A stretch of 64,000 nucleotides of DNA, taken from the NCBI RefSeq assembly GCF_003797945.1, contig NZ_RKKU01000018.1, forward strand, positions 23,288 to 87,287, read 5' to 3'. The DNA is from Pseudomonas neustonica. Lineage in GTDB: Bacteria; Pseudomonadota; Gammaproteobacteria; Pseudomonadales; Pseudomonadaceae. Below, piece after piece: positions 1-13,400 of the stretch. The translations under genes and the position numbers were made by a program. Position 1 is the stretch's first letter. Every line of letters starts with the position of its first letter. A model generated the notes under the pieces. That model searched no databases. It worked only from the letters and a program-made list of their open reading frames with translations, and was not told where the DNA came from.

Positions 1-1659
1 CTCTTCAGAGGTGCCGGCGGCCAGCTGCTGCTGCGCCACAATGGCCATCTTCAGCCACATGAACGCGTGGATCACATAACCCGAGAACATCAGGAAGTCC
101 ATGGAGCAAGCGCCCACTTCTTCCCGGTTCTGCATCGCGCGACCAGCGATGCTTTGCGTGATCTCGCCCCATTGTGTATTCAGCTGGTTCAGCTTGGCCA
201 GCTCGCCAGCGAACTGGCTGTTGCCCTCGTTAGCCTGGCAAAACTTGTGAACCTGTTTGGTAAAGGCAGACAGCAACTTGCCTTGGCTACCCAGCACCTT
301 GCGACCCAGAAGGTCCAGCGCCTGAATACCATTGGTACCCTCATAGATGGGCGCGATGCGGCAATCACGCATCTGCTGCTCCTGGCCCCATTCACGAATG
401 TAACCATGGCCCCCAAACACCTGCATACCCAGGCTGGTTACTTCCATGCCGGTTTCGGTCATGAACGCCTTACAGATTGGCGTCAGGAATGCCAGCAGGG
501 CATCAGCATTGGCGCGCTCACCTTCGTCTTTGGAGTAATGAGCCTGGTCGAGCAGTTGCGCGGTGTAGTAGGTCAGCGCGCGGTTGCCTTCATTAAAGGC
601 TTTCATGGTCAGCAGCATGCGACGCACATCAGGATGCACGATGATCGGGTCAGCGGCTTTCTCTGGCTCTTTAGCGCCAGTCAGTGAACGCATCTGCAAA
701 CGGTCTTTGGCGTATACCAAGGCCGACTGGTAAGAGGCTTCGCCATGACACAGCCCCTGCATGCCGGTACCCAGGCGCGCGTGGTTCATCATGGTGAACA
801 TGCAGTTCAAGCCCTTGTTGGCTTCGCCGATCAGATAACCAGTGGCGTCATCAAAGTTCATGACGCAAGTGGCGGATGCCTTGATACCCATTTTGTGCTC
901 AATGGAACCGCACTTCAGGGTATTACGCTCGCCTTTCTCGCCGTTGGCATCGAGCAGGAACTTGGGCACGATGAACAGTGAGATACCTTTGGTACCGGCA
1001 GGCGCGTCGGGCAGTTTGGCCAGCACCAAATGGACGATATTCTCGGCCATGTCATGCTCACCGCAGGAGATAAAGATCTTGGTGCCGGTAATTTTGTAAC
1101 TACCATCGGACTCGGGTACTGCCCGCGTCTTGATCAAGCCCAAATCGGTACCGCAATGCGGCTCGGTCAGACACATGGTGCCAGTCCAGGTGCCGGGAGT
1201 CAGCTTGCTTAGATACTGATCCTTCTGCTCCTGCGTGCCATGTGCACTGATGGCCGCGGAACAACCGTGGGACAGACCCGGATACATACTGAAGGCATAG
1301 TTTGCCGAGGCAACCATTTCACTGATCACCAGGCCCAGCGAGAAAGGCAAGCCCTGGCCGCCGTACTCGGTAGAGCCAGTCATGGAGCCCCAACCGTTAT
1401 CGACATACTGTTGGTAGGCTTCTTTAAAGCCTTTGGGCGTGGTGACGACGCCATCATCGATATGGCAACCTTCTTCGTCACCAGTGCGGTTCAGCGGCGC
1501 AAGTACTTCGCCAGCGAACTTGCCACCTTCTTCAAGAATGGCGTTGACCAGATCCGGCGAGGCATCTTCTAGACCGTAGGCCTCATAACTGGCGGCAAAA
1601 TCGAGCACTTCATCCATAACGAAGTGCATGTCACGTAAAGGGGCTTTGTATTCGGGCAT
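1..1659 (-). CDS. Acyl-CoA dehydrogenase, ~600-residue class (C-terminus cut by window edge)
   Basis: FAD-dependent oxidation of an acyl-CoA thioester to the enoyl-CoA. The frame is open from an ATG at 1659 to base 1 (553 codons), so the C-terminus lies outside. It begins MPEYKAPLRDMHF and carries the family features LTEPHCGTDLG (FAD/substrate region), GTKIFISCGEHD and, further on, YEGTNGIQALDLLGRK, which holds the glutamate expected to act as catalytic base. The N-terminal extension and the long tail after YEGTN are typical of the larger FadE5/DmdC-like dehydrogenases rather than the ~380-residue type found at 45848-48188. An equivalent acyl-CoA dehydrogenase precedes selO and metY in P. aeruginosa as I recall. 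Substrate cannot be assigned. Family assignment is secure; a specific symbol is not. Confidence 0.9.
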   Translation of the reverse strand, partial: MPEYKAPLRDMHFVMDEVLDFAASYEAYGLEDASPDLVNAILEEGGKFAGEVLAPLNRTGDEEGCHIDDGVVTTPKGFKEAYQQYVDNGWGSMTGSTEYGGQGLPFSLGLVISEMVASANYAFSMYPGLSHGCSAAISAHGTQEQKDQYLSKLTPGTWTGTMCLTEPHCGTDLGLIKTRAVPESDGSYKITGTKIFISCGEHDMAENIVHLVLAKLPDAPAGTKGISLFIVPKFLLDANGEKGERNTLKCGSIEHKMGIKASATCVMNFDDATGYLIGEANKGLNCMFTMMNHARLGTGMQGLCHGEASYQSALVYAKDRLQMRSLTGAKEPEKAADPIIVHPDVRRMLLTMKAFNEGNRALTYYTAQLLDQAHYSKDEGERANADALLAFLTPICKAFMTETGMEVTSLGMQVFGGHGYIREWGQEQQMRDCRIAPIYEGTNGIQALDLLGRKVLGSQGKLLSAFTKQVHKFCQANEGNSQFAGELAKLNQLNTQWGEITQSIAGRAMQNREEVGACSMDFLMFSGYVIHAFMWLKMAIVAQQQLAAGTSEE

Positions 1660-1873
1660 GTCGGCTCTCCAAGTGCAGCCGGACCATACCGGCGGCAGCT
1701 ATTCATACAGGTGTTTGAACACTAGGGATCTGCAGCCACCAGGTCAAGCTGCGGTAGGGACCATTACCTCGCTTGATGCTAGGCCATAACACAGGACCAA
1801 GCACCCTGATTGCGCCTGACTGATGAACCTTAAAGCGCCAAGTCCCTTGCGGTCGCAGAGCAAGACCCCCTAG

Positions 1874-3352
<1,479 letters not shown>

Positions 3353-3502
3353 AGCTGGTTAAATAGACACCGTTTTTTATTCTTTTTAAGCATATAAAAA
3401 TCAGTTTTTGTACTTGGACAAACTTAAGAATCCCTCTTAATGTGGCGCCCATACGGGTTCCGACAGGTGGAGCCGAATACCTCACACGAGATTCAGGTAA
3501 CC

Positions 3503-5296
3503 ATGAGCTGGGATTCGCTGCCATTGATTGGCGTCGCACTACTACTGTGCTGGGTGTTTTACTCCTTTGCACGGGAGAAGTTCAGCCCCGATGTGGTGGT
3601 CGGGATTGCTGTCGCCGTACTACTGGTAAGTCAGCTGTTATCACCCGCCGATGTTCTGAGTGTGCTGTCCAACAGCGCACCCATCACTATTGCCTGCATG
3701 TTTATCTTGTCCGGCGCGCTGGAACGCACCGGTTGCGTAGAAACCCTGGGTAACTGGTTGTCGCGCATGGGTGGCGGCAGCCCGTGGCGCACCCTGTTCA
3801 GTCTGATGATGACAGCGATGCTGCTATCCACCTTCATCAACAACACGCCAGTGGTCGCCATCCTGACGCCGGTCGCCATTGCACTGGCCACGCAGGTTGG
3901 CAGCAAGCCATCGAAGATGCTGATCCCCTTGTCCTACGCCACTATATTGGGCGGCACCATGACCATGATCGGCACCTCGACCAACATTCTGGTGGATGGT
4001 GTGGCTCGGCAAATGGGCATGGAGCCCTTCGGCATGTTCGACATTACCCTGCCCGGCGCCATCCTGGCAGCCATCGGCATGGTCTTCATTCTGCTGATCG
4101 GTTATCGACTGCTGCCCGAGCGCGAGAGCCTTTCGCGTCAGTTACGTCCGGATCAGGCGCGCACCTTCATGACCGAGCTGCTGGTTCCACATGACTCGCC
4201 AGTGGTCAACCAAACCATCAGCCAGGCCAGCCTTAACGGCAACAGCGGCATAAGCGTACTAAAGATATTCCGTGGCGATGAGGAGTTATCCACTCCGCTA
4301 AACGACACCCTGCTGCACGCGGGCGACCGCCTGGTGCTGCATACCACCATGCGCGATTTTGTTGAATTGCGGCAAAACGGCCTGCTCGCCTTTAACCGCG
4401 AAGACAGTGCCAACTTTGAAACCATCTCGACCCGTGATGTGATGCTGGCAGAGGCTATAGTTGGGCGCAATTCGCGATACAGCCACCGCCCCATGCGCGA
4501 CCTCAACCTGACCGCCCGTTACGGTATTCACGTATTAGCGATTCACCGTCAGAACGAGAACATTCAGAACAACCTGGATGAGTTCCAGCTGCAGTTTGGC
4601 GATGTCATGCTGGTAGAAGGCACGCCCGCCCAGATCAAGAAATTCGCCGACAACGGCGAATTAATCAGCCTGAACTCGGTGCAGGAGCGGGCTTACCGTC
4701 GCAACAAGGCACCGATCGCGATAGCCGCCGTGGTTGCGGTGATGGTGCTGGCCGCGCTGAAGGTCATGCCGATAGAAGGCCTGGCCATGATCGCGGCCGC
4801 GCTGGTGGTTGCCACCGGCTGCCTGGATACCGAAGACGCCTACAAGGCCATCGACTGGCGCATTCTCACTCTGATCTTCGGCATGCTGGCCATCAGTATC
4901 GCCATGAACAAGGTCGGGCTGGTCGATACGGTGGTCAGTCATGTGATGACCTTAGCGCCGTTACTCGGTCCGCTGTTCATGCTGTCCTTTATTTACTTGC
5001 TGACGTCAGTGCTTACCGAAGTGATCAGCAACAACGCGGTGGCCGTGCTGGTCACACCCATCGCCATTGGTGTCGCGCAGCAGCTGGGCGCGGACCCTCG
5101 CCCCTTTGTGGTGGCGGTGATGTTTGCGGCCAGTGCCAGCTTTGCGACGCCCATTGGCTACCAGACCAATACCTTCGTATACAGCGCCGGTGGCTACCGC
5201 TTCAGCGACTTCATGCGCATTGGTGTGCCACTCAACCTCATCATGTGGGCCGCTGGCTCGCTGATCATCCCCTTGATCTGGCCTCTGTTCCCATAA
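3503..5296 (+). CDS. SLC13/DASS-type anion permease with two RCK_C (TrkA-C) domains
   Basis: Inner-membrane transporter, probably sodium-coupled, for sulfate, dicarboxylate or a similar anion. Hydrophobic segments fill about residues 1-195, including the family signature region [13 protein letters not shown] and [11 protein letters not shown]. Two soluble RCK_C modules follow at about 205-375 (each with a GD.LVLHT or GDVMLVEGT core), then a second membrane half with the repeat motif [17 protein letters not shown] and [12 protein letters not shown]. The ATG at 3503 is taken as the start because the protein then opens directly with the first hydrophobic helix and AGG lies about five bases upstream; an ATG at 3440 would add 21 residues without a ribosome site. 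597 residues. The substrate is open; arsenite is less likely because no ars genes are near. Confidence 0.85.
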   Translation: MSWDSLPLIGVALLLCWVFYSFAREKFSPDVVVGIAVAVLLVSQLLSPADVLSVLSNSAPITIACMFILSGALERTGCVETLGNWLSRMGGGSPWRTLFSLMMTAMLLSTFINNTPVVAILTPVAIALATQVGSKPSKMLIPLSYATILGGTMTMIGTSTNILVDGVARQMGMEPFGMFDITLPGAILAAIGMVFILLIGYRLLPERESLSRQLRPDQARTFMTELLVPHDSPVVNQTISQASLNGNSGISVLKIFRGDEELSTPLNDTLLHAGDRLVLHTTMRDFVELRQNGLLAFNREDSANFETISTRDVMLAEAIVGRNSRYSHRPMRDLNLTARYGIHVLAIHRQNENIQNNLDEFQLQFGDVMLVEGTPAQIKKFADNGELISLNSVQERAYRRNKAPIAIAAVVAVMVLAALKVMPIEGLAMIAAALVVATGCLDTEDAYKAIDWRILTLIFGMLAISIAMNKVGLVDTVVSHVMTLAPLLGPLFMLSFIYLLTSVLTEVISNNAVAVLVTPIAIGVAQQLGADPRPFVVAVMFAASASFATPIGYQTNTFVYSAGGYRFSDFMRIGVPLNLIMWAAGSLIIPLIWPLFP

Positions 5297-5313
5297 GGGT
5301 CGCGCTGGCGCGT

Positions 5314-5360
5314 GCAAGCTGCAAGCTGCAAGCTGCAAGCTGCAAGCTGCAAGCTGCAAG
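5314..5360. repeat. Tandem heptamer repeat GCAAGCT, six full copies plus a partial
   Basis: Six exact head-to-tail copies of the 7-mer GCAAGCT run from 5314 to 5355, followed by GCAAG. It lies in the gap between the convergent SLC13 and metY genes, before the terminator. A shorter double TTCTAGC repeat sits at about 5458-5471. Seven-base units do not preserve frame and no gene is affected. Heptamers of this kind are seen between genes in Pseudomonas; copy number is likely variable between strains. Confidence 0.9.
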
Positions 5361-5427
5361 AAGCGTGGATGCTGCCGCGCGGTCGTCAAGGGGTTTCTAC
5401 CAACGTATGCGCTACCCAGAACCAAAA

Positions 5428-5455
5428 AAACCCGCAGGTCGGAACCCGCGGGTTT
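5428..5455 (-). terminator. Rho-independent terminator of metY
   Basis: Eight-base perfect stem AAACCCGC/GCGGGTTT with a 12-base loop. The A-run at 5424-5430 becomes a U-tract in the minus direction, so it ends the metY transcript, whose stop codon is 27 bases away. It may also slow readthrough from the convergent transporter gene. Confidence 0.85.
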
Positions 5456-5482
5456 ACTTCTAGCTTCTAGCTTACCGCTCGC

Positions 5483-6757
5483 CTAGCGCGAGGCGTCCAG
5501 CGCCTGCTGCAGGTCAGCCAGAATGTCATCGATGTGCTCGATACCGATCGACAGCCGCACCATATCGCGCGGCACACCCGCCTTGGCGAGTTCCTCATCA
5601 TCAAGCTGGCGATGGGTCGTTGAGGCCGGATGACAGGCCAGAGATTTGGCATCACCGATGTTGACCAAGCGTACCACCAACTCTAGCGCATCGATAAAAC
5701 GCGCTCCTGCTTCCTGTCCGCCCTTGATGCCAAACGACAGCACTGAAGCAGGCTTGCCGCCCATATAACGCTGCGCCAGCGCGTGCTCGGGATGGTCCTC
5801 CAAACCCGCGTACTGCACCCAAACAACCTGGTCATGGTCTTTCAGGTACCGTGCTACCGCGATCGCATTGTCGCAGTGCCGCTCCATACGCAACGCCAGC
5901 GTCTCCATCCCCTGCAGAATCATGAAGGCATTGAAGGGCGACAGAGCGGCGCCCATGTTGCGCAACGGCACAACCCGGCAGCGGCCAATAAAGGCAGCAG
6001 GACCAAAGGCCTCGGTATAGACCACACCGTGATAGGACGGATCAGGCGTATTCAGCAAGGGAAAACGCTCTGCCTGCTGCGTCCAGGGGAAGCTGCCACC
6101 GTCAACCACGATGCCGCCCAGTGTGGTGCCGTGGCCGCCCATGTACTTAGTCAACGAGTGAACCACGATATCGGCGCCGAACTCAAACGGACGACAGAGC
6201 GCTGGCGTCGCGACCGTGTTGTCCACAATCAGCGGCACGCCATGCCGATGGGCAGCGTCAGCCAGTGCCTGAATGTCCAGAATATTGCCCGAGGGGTTAC
6301 CGATTGATTCGCAGAACACTGCCTTGGTACGGCTATCAATCAATTGCTCCAGCGCCGCCACATCGTCATGCGCCGCAAAACGCACCTCGATACCCTGACG
6401 CGGTAGCGTGTGGGCAAATAGGTTATAGGTGCCGCCATAGAGCTTGGCCACCGAAACGATGTTGTCGCCCGTCTCCGCCAGGGTTTGAATGGCCGCAGTA
6501 ATAGCTGCCATACCCGATGCCATAGCCAGTGCGCCCACGCCGCCTTCCAGCGCAGCAACGCGCTGCTCCAGCACGTCGTTGGTCGGGTTCATGATCCGCG
6601 AGTAGATATTACCCGGCACTTTCAGGTCGAAAAGGTCGGCCCCGTGCTGAGTATCATCAAAAGAGTATGAGGTAGTTTGGTAAATAGGTACGGCCACCGC
6701 ATGAGTGGTGGGATCGGGGGTGTAACCAGCGTGTATGGCGAGCGTTTCCAGTTTCAT
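5483..6757 (-). CDS. metY: O-acetylhomoserine (or O-succinylhomoserine) sulfhydrylase
   Basis: PLP enzyme of the Cys/Met metabolism family that makes homocysteine from an acylated homoserine and sulfide. 424 residues starting MKLETLAIHAGYTPD; SRIMNPTNDVLEQR near residue 53 and the PLP-binding lysine K204 in SLTKYMGGHGTT are clear. The 420-430 residue length and the GIVVDGGSFPW segment point to MetY rather than MetZ (~400). The start ATG at 6757 has AGGA about seven bases upstream; an upstream in-frame ATG at 6817 lacks this. The gene is followed by its own terminator and has no partner gene. No SAM riboswitch was found in the short leader. Confidence 0.9.
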   Translation of the reverse strand: MKLETLAIHAGYTPDPTTHAVAVPIYQTTSYSFDDTQHGADLFDLKVPGNIYSRIMNPTNDVLEQRVAALEGGVGALAMASGMAAITAAIQTLAETGDNIVSVAKLYGGTYNLFAHTLPRQGIEVRFAAHDDVAALEQLIDSRTKAVFCESIGNPSGNILDIQALADAAHRHGVPLIVDNTVATPALCRPFEFGADIVVHSLTKYMGGHGTTLGGIVVDGGSFPWTQQAERFPLLNTPDPSYHGVVYTEAFGPAAFIGRCRVVPLRNMGAALSPFNAFMILQGMETLALRMERHCDNAIAVARYLKDHDQVVWVQYAGLEDHPEHALAQRYMGGKPASVLSFGIKGGQEAGARFIDALELVVRLVNIGDAKSLACHPASTTHRQLDDEELAKAGVPRDMVRLSIGIEHIDDILADLQQALDASR

Positions 6758-6856
6758 GGCGCTGTCCTTGTTATGAAGTCCAGCACCGAGCATGCAGAAG
6801 GTAACGCAATCGGTCAATCAAACTACCGTTGCGTTATGGCACGCCAAAACCGACGC

Positions 6857-7627
6857 TTACTGGCCTTCGATATGATCGTGCAAGGCAATGAACTGTTGCG
6901 TCAGCTTATGCCGGCCATCGAGAAAGATCAGCGGCGTAGCTGCCTGGTGCGACTCGCGCATACGCACCGAGCTATTGAGATAAACCGGTAATACCGGCAA
7001 ACCTTCGGCTATGAGCTCGTCCAGAATCTGCTGTGGCAAAGCGGCACGTGGCTGAAACTGATTAACCACAATACCTTCTACCTGCAAGTCTTCGTTATGC
7101 TCTTCACGCACATCATTCAGCTCCGCCAACAGCCCGTAAAGCGCCTGCCGCGAAAACGCATCACAGTCGAACGGGATCAATACACGATCTGCGGCAATCA
7201 GTGCTGACATGGTGTAGAAGTTGAAGGCGGGAGCGGTATCAATGTAGATACGCTCATAACTGTCCTTCAGATCCTTGAGCAGCTTGCGCAACTTCTGAAT
7301 TTTGTAACGTGACTCCAACTTGTGCTGCAGGTCGGCCAGCTCAGGACTACCGGGCATCAACCATAGGTTTTCGAAGGGCGTTTCCACCACGAACTGCTCG
7401 GCTTTTTTGCCAAACAGTCCGCTGGTCAGGGTTTGCGTAAAGAACTCGGCGATGGTGGTGTCGATATCCGCCATGCCCTCACCAAGCAAGTAATGGCTTG
7501 AGTTGGCCTGCGGATCCAGATCGATGACCAGCGTCTTGTATCCTGCCGCCGCGCTTACTGCGGCCAGGTTGCAGGCAATACTGGATTTACCGACACCGCC
7601 CTTCTGGTTGAATACCACCCTGCGCAT
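6857..7627 (-). CDS. ParA-family ATPase (orphan, no adjacent ParB)
   Basis: Deviant Walker A ATPase of the ParA/MinD group, acting in positioning of DNA or protein cargo. The deviant Walker A motif KGGVGKSS is at residues 9-16, followed by LVIDLDPQANSS and IYIDTAPAF (Walker B region). 256 residues from the ATG at 7627, which has AAGGAG seven bases upstream; the longer frame start at 7699 has no support. A ParB homologue is not beside it, so it is not the chromosome segregation pair. P. aeruginosa has a similar orphan between metY and hemE. The cargo is not evident from context. Confidence 0.85.
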   Translation of the reverse strand: MRRVVFNQKGGVGKSSIACNLAAVSAAAGYKTLVIDLDPQANSSHYLLGEGMADIDTTIAEFFTQTLTSGLFGKKAEQFVVETPFENLWLMPGSPELADLQHKLESRYKIQKLRKLLKDLKDSYERIYIDTAPAFNFYTMSALIAADRVLIPFDCDAFSRQALYGLLAELNDVREEHNEDLQVEGIVVNQFQPRAALPQQILDELIAEGLPVLPVYLNSSVRMRESHQAATPLIFLDGRHKLTQQFIALHDHIEGQ

Positions 7628-7705
7628 ACGCCTCTCCTTTCCGATAGCCTGTTGGTGAACAACCGGTTCAGTATCTGGCCCGGCGGGCCAGATACGCAAC
7701 CTTTC

Positions 7706-8788
7706 TCAGCCTACGATAGCAGCCGGATCATGATAAATAGCTGACATTTCGTGCACTGCCTCAATAAAGGCACCCGCATGCGCCGGGTCTACCTCAGGCG
7801 TGATGCCATGGCCCAGGTTGAATACATGACCATTACCCTTGCCATAACTAGCCAGAATACGCGCCACTTCGGCGCGGATGGCCGCAGGCTTGGCATAAAG
7901 CACGGTCGGATCCATGTTGCCCTGCAGAGCTACCTTGGCACCAACGCGTGAACGAGCTACCCCCATATCCATGGTCCAGTCCAGCCCCAGTGCATCCGCG
8001 CCAACATCGGCAATGCTCTCCAGCCACAAACCGCCGTTTTTGGTGAACAGGATAACGGGCACTTTACGGCCATCATTCTCGCGAATAAGACCGGCGACAA
8101 TCTTGCGCATGTATGCGAGCGAGAACTTCTGATAGGCATCGGACGACAGATTGCCGCCCCAGGTATCGAAAATTTGCACCGCCTGAGCGCCAGCCATGAT
8201 CTGGCCGTTCAAATAACTGATAACCGAATCAGCCAGCTTGTCGAGCAGCAGATGCATGGCTTCAGGTTGATCGTAAAGCATCGCCTTGGTCTTGCGAAAA
8301 TCCTTGGATGAGCCGCCCTCAACCATATAGGTCGCTAGCGTCCAGGGACTGCCAGAGAAGCCGATTAGCGGCACCCGACCATTCAACTCGCGGCGAATTG
8401 TACGCACGGCACCCATTACATAACCCAGGTCTTTCTCGGGATCTGGGATCGGCAACGCCTCGATGTCCGCCGGGGTATCGATAACCTTGCGGAAGCGCGG
8501 ACCTTCGCCGGTCTCGAAATAAAGACCCTGACCCATTGCATCGGGAATGGTCAGAATGTCGGAAAACAGAATGGCGGCATCCAACGGATAGCGCTCCAGC
8601 GGCTGCAGGGTTACCTCGCAAGCCATATCCGGATTGGTGCACAGTCCCATGAAATCACCTGCGCGTGCGCGCGACTCACGGTACTCAGGCAAATAGCGCC
8701 CGGCCTGCCGCATCATCCATACCGGCGTGACATCGACCGGCTGACGCTGCAGGGCACGAAGAAAGCGATCATTCTTGAGTTCAGTCAT
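7706..8788 (-). CDS. hemE: Uroporphyrinogen decarboxylase
   Basis: Decarboxylates the four acetate side chains of uroporphyrinogen III to coproporphyrinogen III in haem synthesis; cytosolic. 360 residues, normal for the family. The signature [12 protein letters not shown] lies at residues 26-37, the catalytic aspartate region [12 protein letters not shown] at about 75-86 (D77), and [17 protein letters not shown] further on. It lies 78 bases upstream of the parA-like gene on the same strand and is separated from gltD by a strong terminator, so it has its own promoter. Confidence 0.97.
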   Translation of the reverse strand: MTELKNDRFLRALQRQPVDVTPVWMMRQAGRYLPEYRESRARAGDFMGLCTNPDMACEVTLQPLERYPLDAAILFSDILTIPDAMGQGLYFETGEGPRFRKVIDTPADIEALPIPDPEKDLGYVMGAVRTIRRELNGRVPLIGFSGSPWTLATYMVEGGSSKDFRKTKAMLYDQPEAMHLLLDKLADSVISYLNGQIMAGAQAVQIFDTWGGNLSSDAYQKFSLAYMRKIVAGLIRENDGRKVPVILFTKNGGLWLESIADVGADALGLDWTMDMGVARSRVGAKVALQGNMDPTVLYAKPAAIRAEVARILASYGKGNGHVFNLGHGITPEVDPAHAGAFIEAVHEMSAIYHDPAAIVG

Positions 8789-8861
8789 GGGGTAGTTATC
8801 CAGTTACCATATCAGCGGGCATTGTACCGGGAATGCGGACAAAGATCAGGCGCCCTGAAAT

Positions 8862-8889
8862 AACAAGGGCGCCCTAGGGCGCCCTTGTT
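8862..8889 (-). terminator. 28-bp perfect palindrome, terminator of gltBD
   Basis: Fully self-complementary 28-base sequence centred on CCCTAGGG, with arms AACAAGGGCGCC. On the minus strand it is followed by TTATTTC, so it can end the gltBD message, whose last stop is 25 bases before it. Without a spacer the hairpin loop must come from the central bases. Confidence 0.75.
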
Positions 8890-8913
8890 GAACCGCAATG
8901 AACAAACAGCTGG

Positions 8914-10341
<1,428 letters not shown>

Positions 10342-10435
10342 TCATCAGTGCAGCGCAACCATTACCTGTGGCGCTGCCGAATCTCTATCGCTGACCGGGC
10401 GGCACGGGCTGCCCGGTCGCAGGTATTCCCGCTGA

Positions 10436-13400
10436 TTACTGCGGGTTGGCTCTGGTGCTGGTCAAGAGCGCGCGCAAGCTGGCGGCCTTAGGCTTGACCA
10501 ACCAGAAGCGACGAATAAAGTCGTCCAGGTTGTCCAGCACCTCAGCACCCCATGGGCTGCCCGTCTCGGCTACATACTCGGTCAGCACCTGCGTCAAATG
10601 ACTGCGGTAGACTTCCATTGACTCGCTACTGATGCGATGCAGCTCGACCAGCTCATGGTTCAGCTTGTCAAAGAAACTGTTGTCACGATCCAGTACGTAG
10701 GCGAAACCACCCGTCATACCCGCACCAAAGTTGTGACCAGTACTGCCTAGCACACAGACCATGCCGCCAGTCATATACTCACAGCAGTGATCACCGGCAC
10801 CTTCAATGACTGCGTGGCAACCGGAGTTGCGCACCGCAAATCGCTCACCCGCAATACCGGCAGCAAACAGCTTGCCACCGGTCGAACCATACAGGCAGGT
10901 ATTGCCGATAATAGATGTATGCTCGGAGCGGAACGGACTGCCCTGTGGCGGCACTATGACCAGCTTACCGCCGGTCATGCCCTTACCGACATAGTCGTTG
11001 GCATCACCTTCCAGGTACATGTTCAAGCCACCGGCATTCCAAACACCGAAACTCTGACCCGCAGTACCCTTGAAGCGATAGGTAATAGGCGCACTGACCA
11101 TGCCCTGGTTGCCATGCACCTTGGCGATCTCGCCCGAGACGCGTGCGCCAATGGAGCGATCACAGTTGGTCAGCTTCATCTCAAACTCACCACCGGTGCG
11201 CCCATCGATACAGGCACGCGCCATTTCGACCATCTTCTCGGCGGTCTCGCCCTTGTCAAAAGGCGGATTGCGCGGCTGCATGCAGAACTGCGGCTTATCG
11301 GCCGCCACATCCTTGCTGAACAGCAGCGGCTCAAGATCCAGGTTCTGCTGCTTGCTGGTGCTGCCTGGCAGAATCTCCAAAAGATCAGTACGACCAATAA
11401 GCTCTTCCAGAGAGCTCACACCCAGCTTGGCTAGCCATTCACGGGTTTCGGTAGCGACATAGGTGAAGTAATTCATCACCATCTCGACAGTACCAATATA
11501 GTGGTTGTCACGCAGGTGCTCATTCTGTGTTGCGACACCGGTTGCGCAGTTGTTCAGGTGACAGATGCGCAGGTACTTACAACCCAGCGCGATCATCGGG
11601 CCGGTACCGAAGCCAAAGCTTTCGGCGCCAAGAATGGCTGCCTTGATCACATCAAGACCGGTTTTCAAGCCACCGTCTGTCTGTACCCGGACCTTTCCGC
11701 GCAGGTCATTACCACGCAGCGTCTGATGCGCTTCAGACAGCCCAAGTTCCCATGGCGAACCGGCATAACGAATGGACGTCAGCGGCGAAGCACCAGTGCC
11801 GCCGTCGTAACCGGAGATGGTAATCAGGTCAGCGTAAGCCTTGGCCACACCCGCGGCGATAGTGCCAACACCAGGCTCGGATACCAGCTTAACCGACACC
11901 AGCGCAGCCGGATTAACCTGTTTCAGGTCAAAGATCAGCTGAGACAAATCTTCGATGGAATAGATATCGTGATGCGGCGGTGGCGAAATAAGTGTGACGC
12001 CAGGCACAGCATAACGCAGGCGAGCAATCAGCTCGTTTACCTTACCACCCGGCAACTGACCACCTTCGCCGGGCTTGGCACCCTGCGCGACCTTGATCTG
12101 CAGCACATCGGCGTTAACCAGATACTCAGGCGTCACACCAAAGCGTCCGGACGCAATCTGCTTGATACGCGAGGTACGCTCGGTACCGTAACGCGCAGGG
12201 TCTTCACCCCCCTCACCGGAGTTGGAGCGAGCGCCAAGACGGTTCATTGCCTCGGCAATGGCCTCATGCGCCTCAGGCGACAAGGCTCCGAGCGAGATAC
12301 CCGCCGAGTCAAAGCGCTTGAATATCTGCTCAAGGGGCTCAACTTGGTCGAGCGCGATCGGCGCCTGATCATCACGCACTTTCAGCAGGTCACGCAGCGA
12401 CGCCACCGGGCGGTTGTTTACCAAAGCCGCGTATTCAAGGTACTTATCGTAGCTATCACCCTGCACGGCATCCTGCAACGCACGTACCACATCAGGGTTG
12501 TACGCGTGGTACTCACCACCGAAGACAAATTTCAACAAGCCACCTTGCTGAATCGACTTGCGTGGATTCCAGGCTTCCTTGGCCAGCAGTAGCTGTTCAT
12601 CCTGCAGATCGCAGAAACGCGCGCCCTGAATGCGGCTGGCGACACCCTTGAAACAAAGGTCAACGATCTCATCGGCCAAGCCAACGGCTTCAAACAGTTG
12701 CGCACCCCGGTAAGAGGCGATGGTCGAGATACCCATCTTCGACAGGATTTTCAACAAGCCTTTTGAGATACCTTTGCGGTAGCTCTTGAAGACTTCGTAC
12801 AAGTCGCCGATGACCTCACCGGTGCGCAGCAGGTCACCCAGCACTTCATACGCCAGGTACGGATAGACTGCAGAGGCACCAAAACCGATCAACACCGCAT
12901 AATGATGTGGATCACGCGTGGTCGCCGTCTCAACCAGGATGTTGCACTCGGAACGAATACCGACCGCAGTCAAATGGTGGTGCACAGCACCCACTGCCAG
13001 TGCAGCGTGCACTGGCAGTTTGCCCGTTTCAATTAAGCGGTCACTGAGCACGATGAGTGACTTGCCTTCACGTACTGCGGCTTCAGCCTGCCTGGCGATA
13101 TCACTTACCGCATCGCCCAGCGGCATGGACTCGTCCACGTTGAGATCGATCGTGTGTACAGAGAATCCAGGGCGCTCCAGATGCATCAGCGTGCGCCACT
13201 TCGCAGGCGAAATCACAGGAGAGCTCAGGATCGCACGGTTAGCGTGATCAGCAGTCTCTTCAAAGACATTACGCTCAGCGCCAAGACAGGTCTCAAGGGA
13301 CATGACAATGGCTTCGCGCAGCGGATCGATAGGCGGATTGGTCACCTGGGCAAACTGCTGACGGAAGTAGTCATAGACCGAGCGAACCCGGCTGGACAAT

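Noticed and set aside
5314..5360. Possible CRISPR array
   Set aside because: Units are seven bases with no spacers; a simple tandem repeat.
6758..6856. SAM or SAH riboswitch before metY
   Set aside because: Only about 100 bases to the next gene and no conserved riboswitch core or terminator hairpin seen.
11501..12592. 363-codon plus-strand open frame inside gltB
   Set aside because: Lies wholly antisense to a well-conserved gltB; its residues show no family pattern. GC-rich antisense frame.
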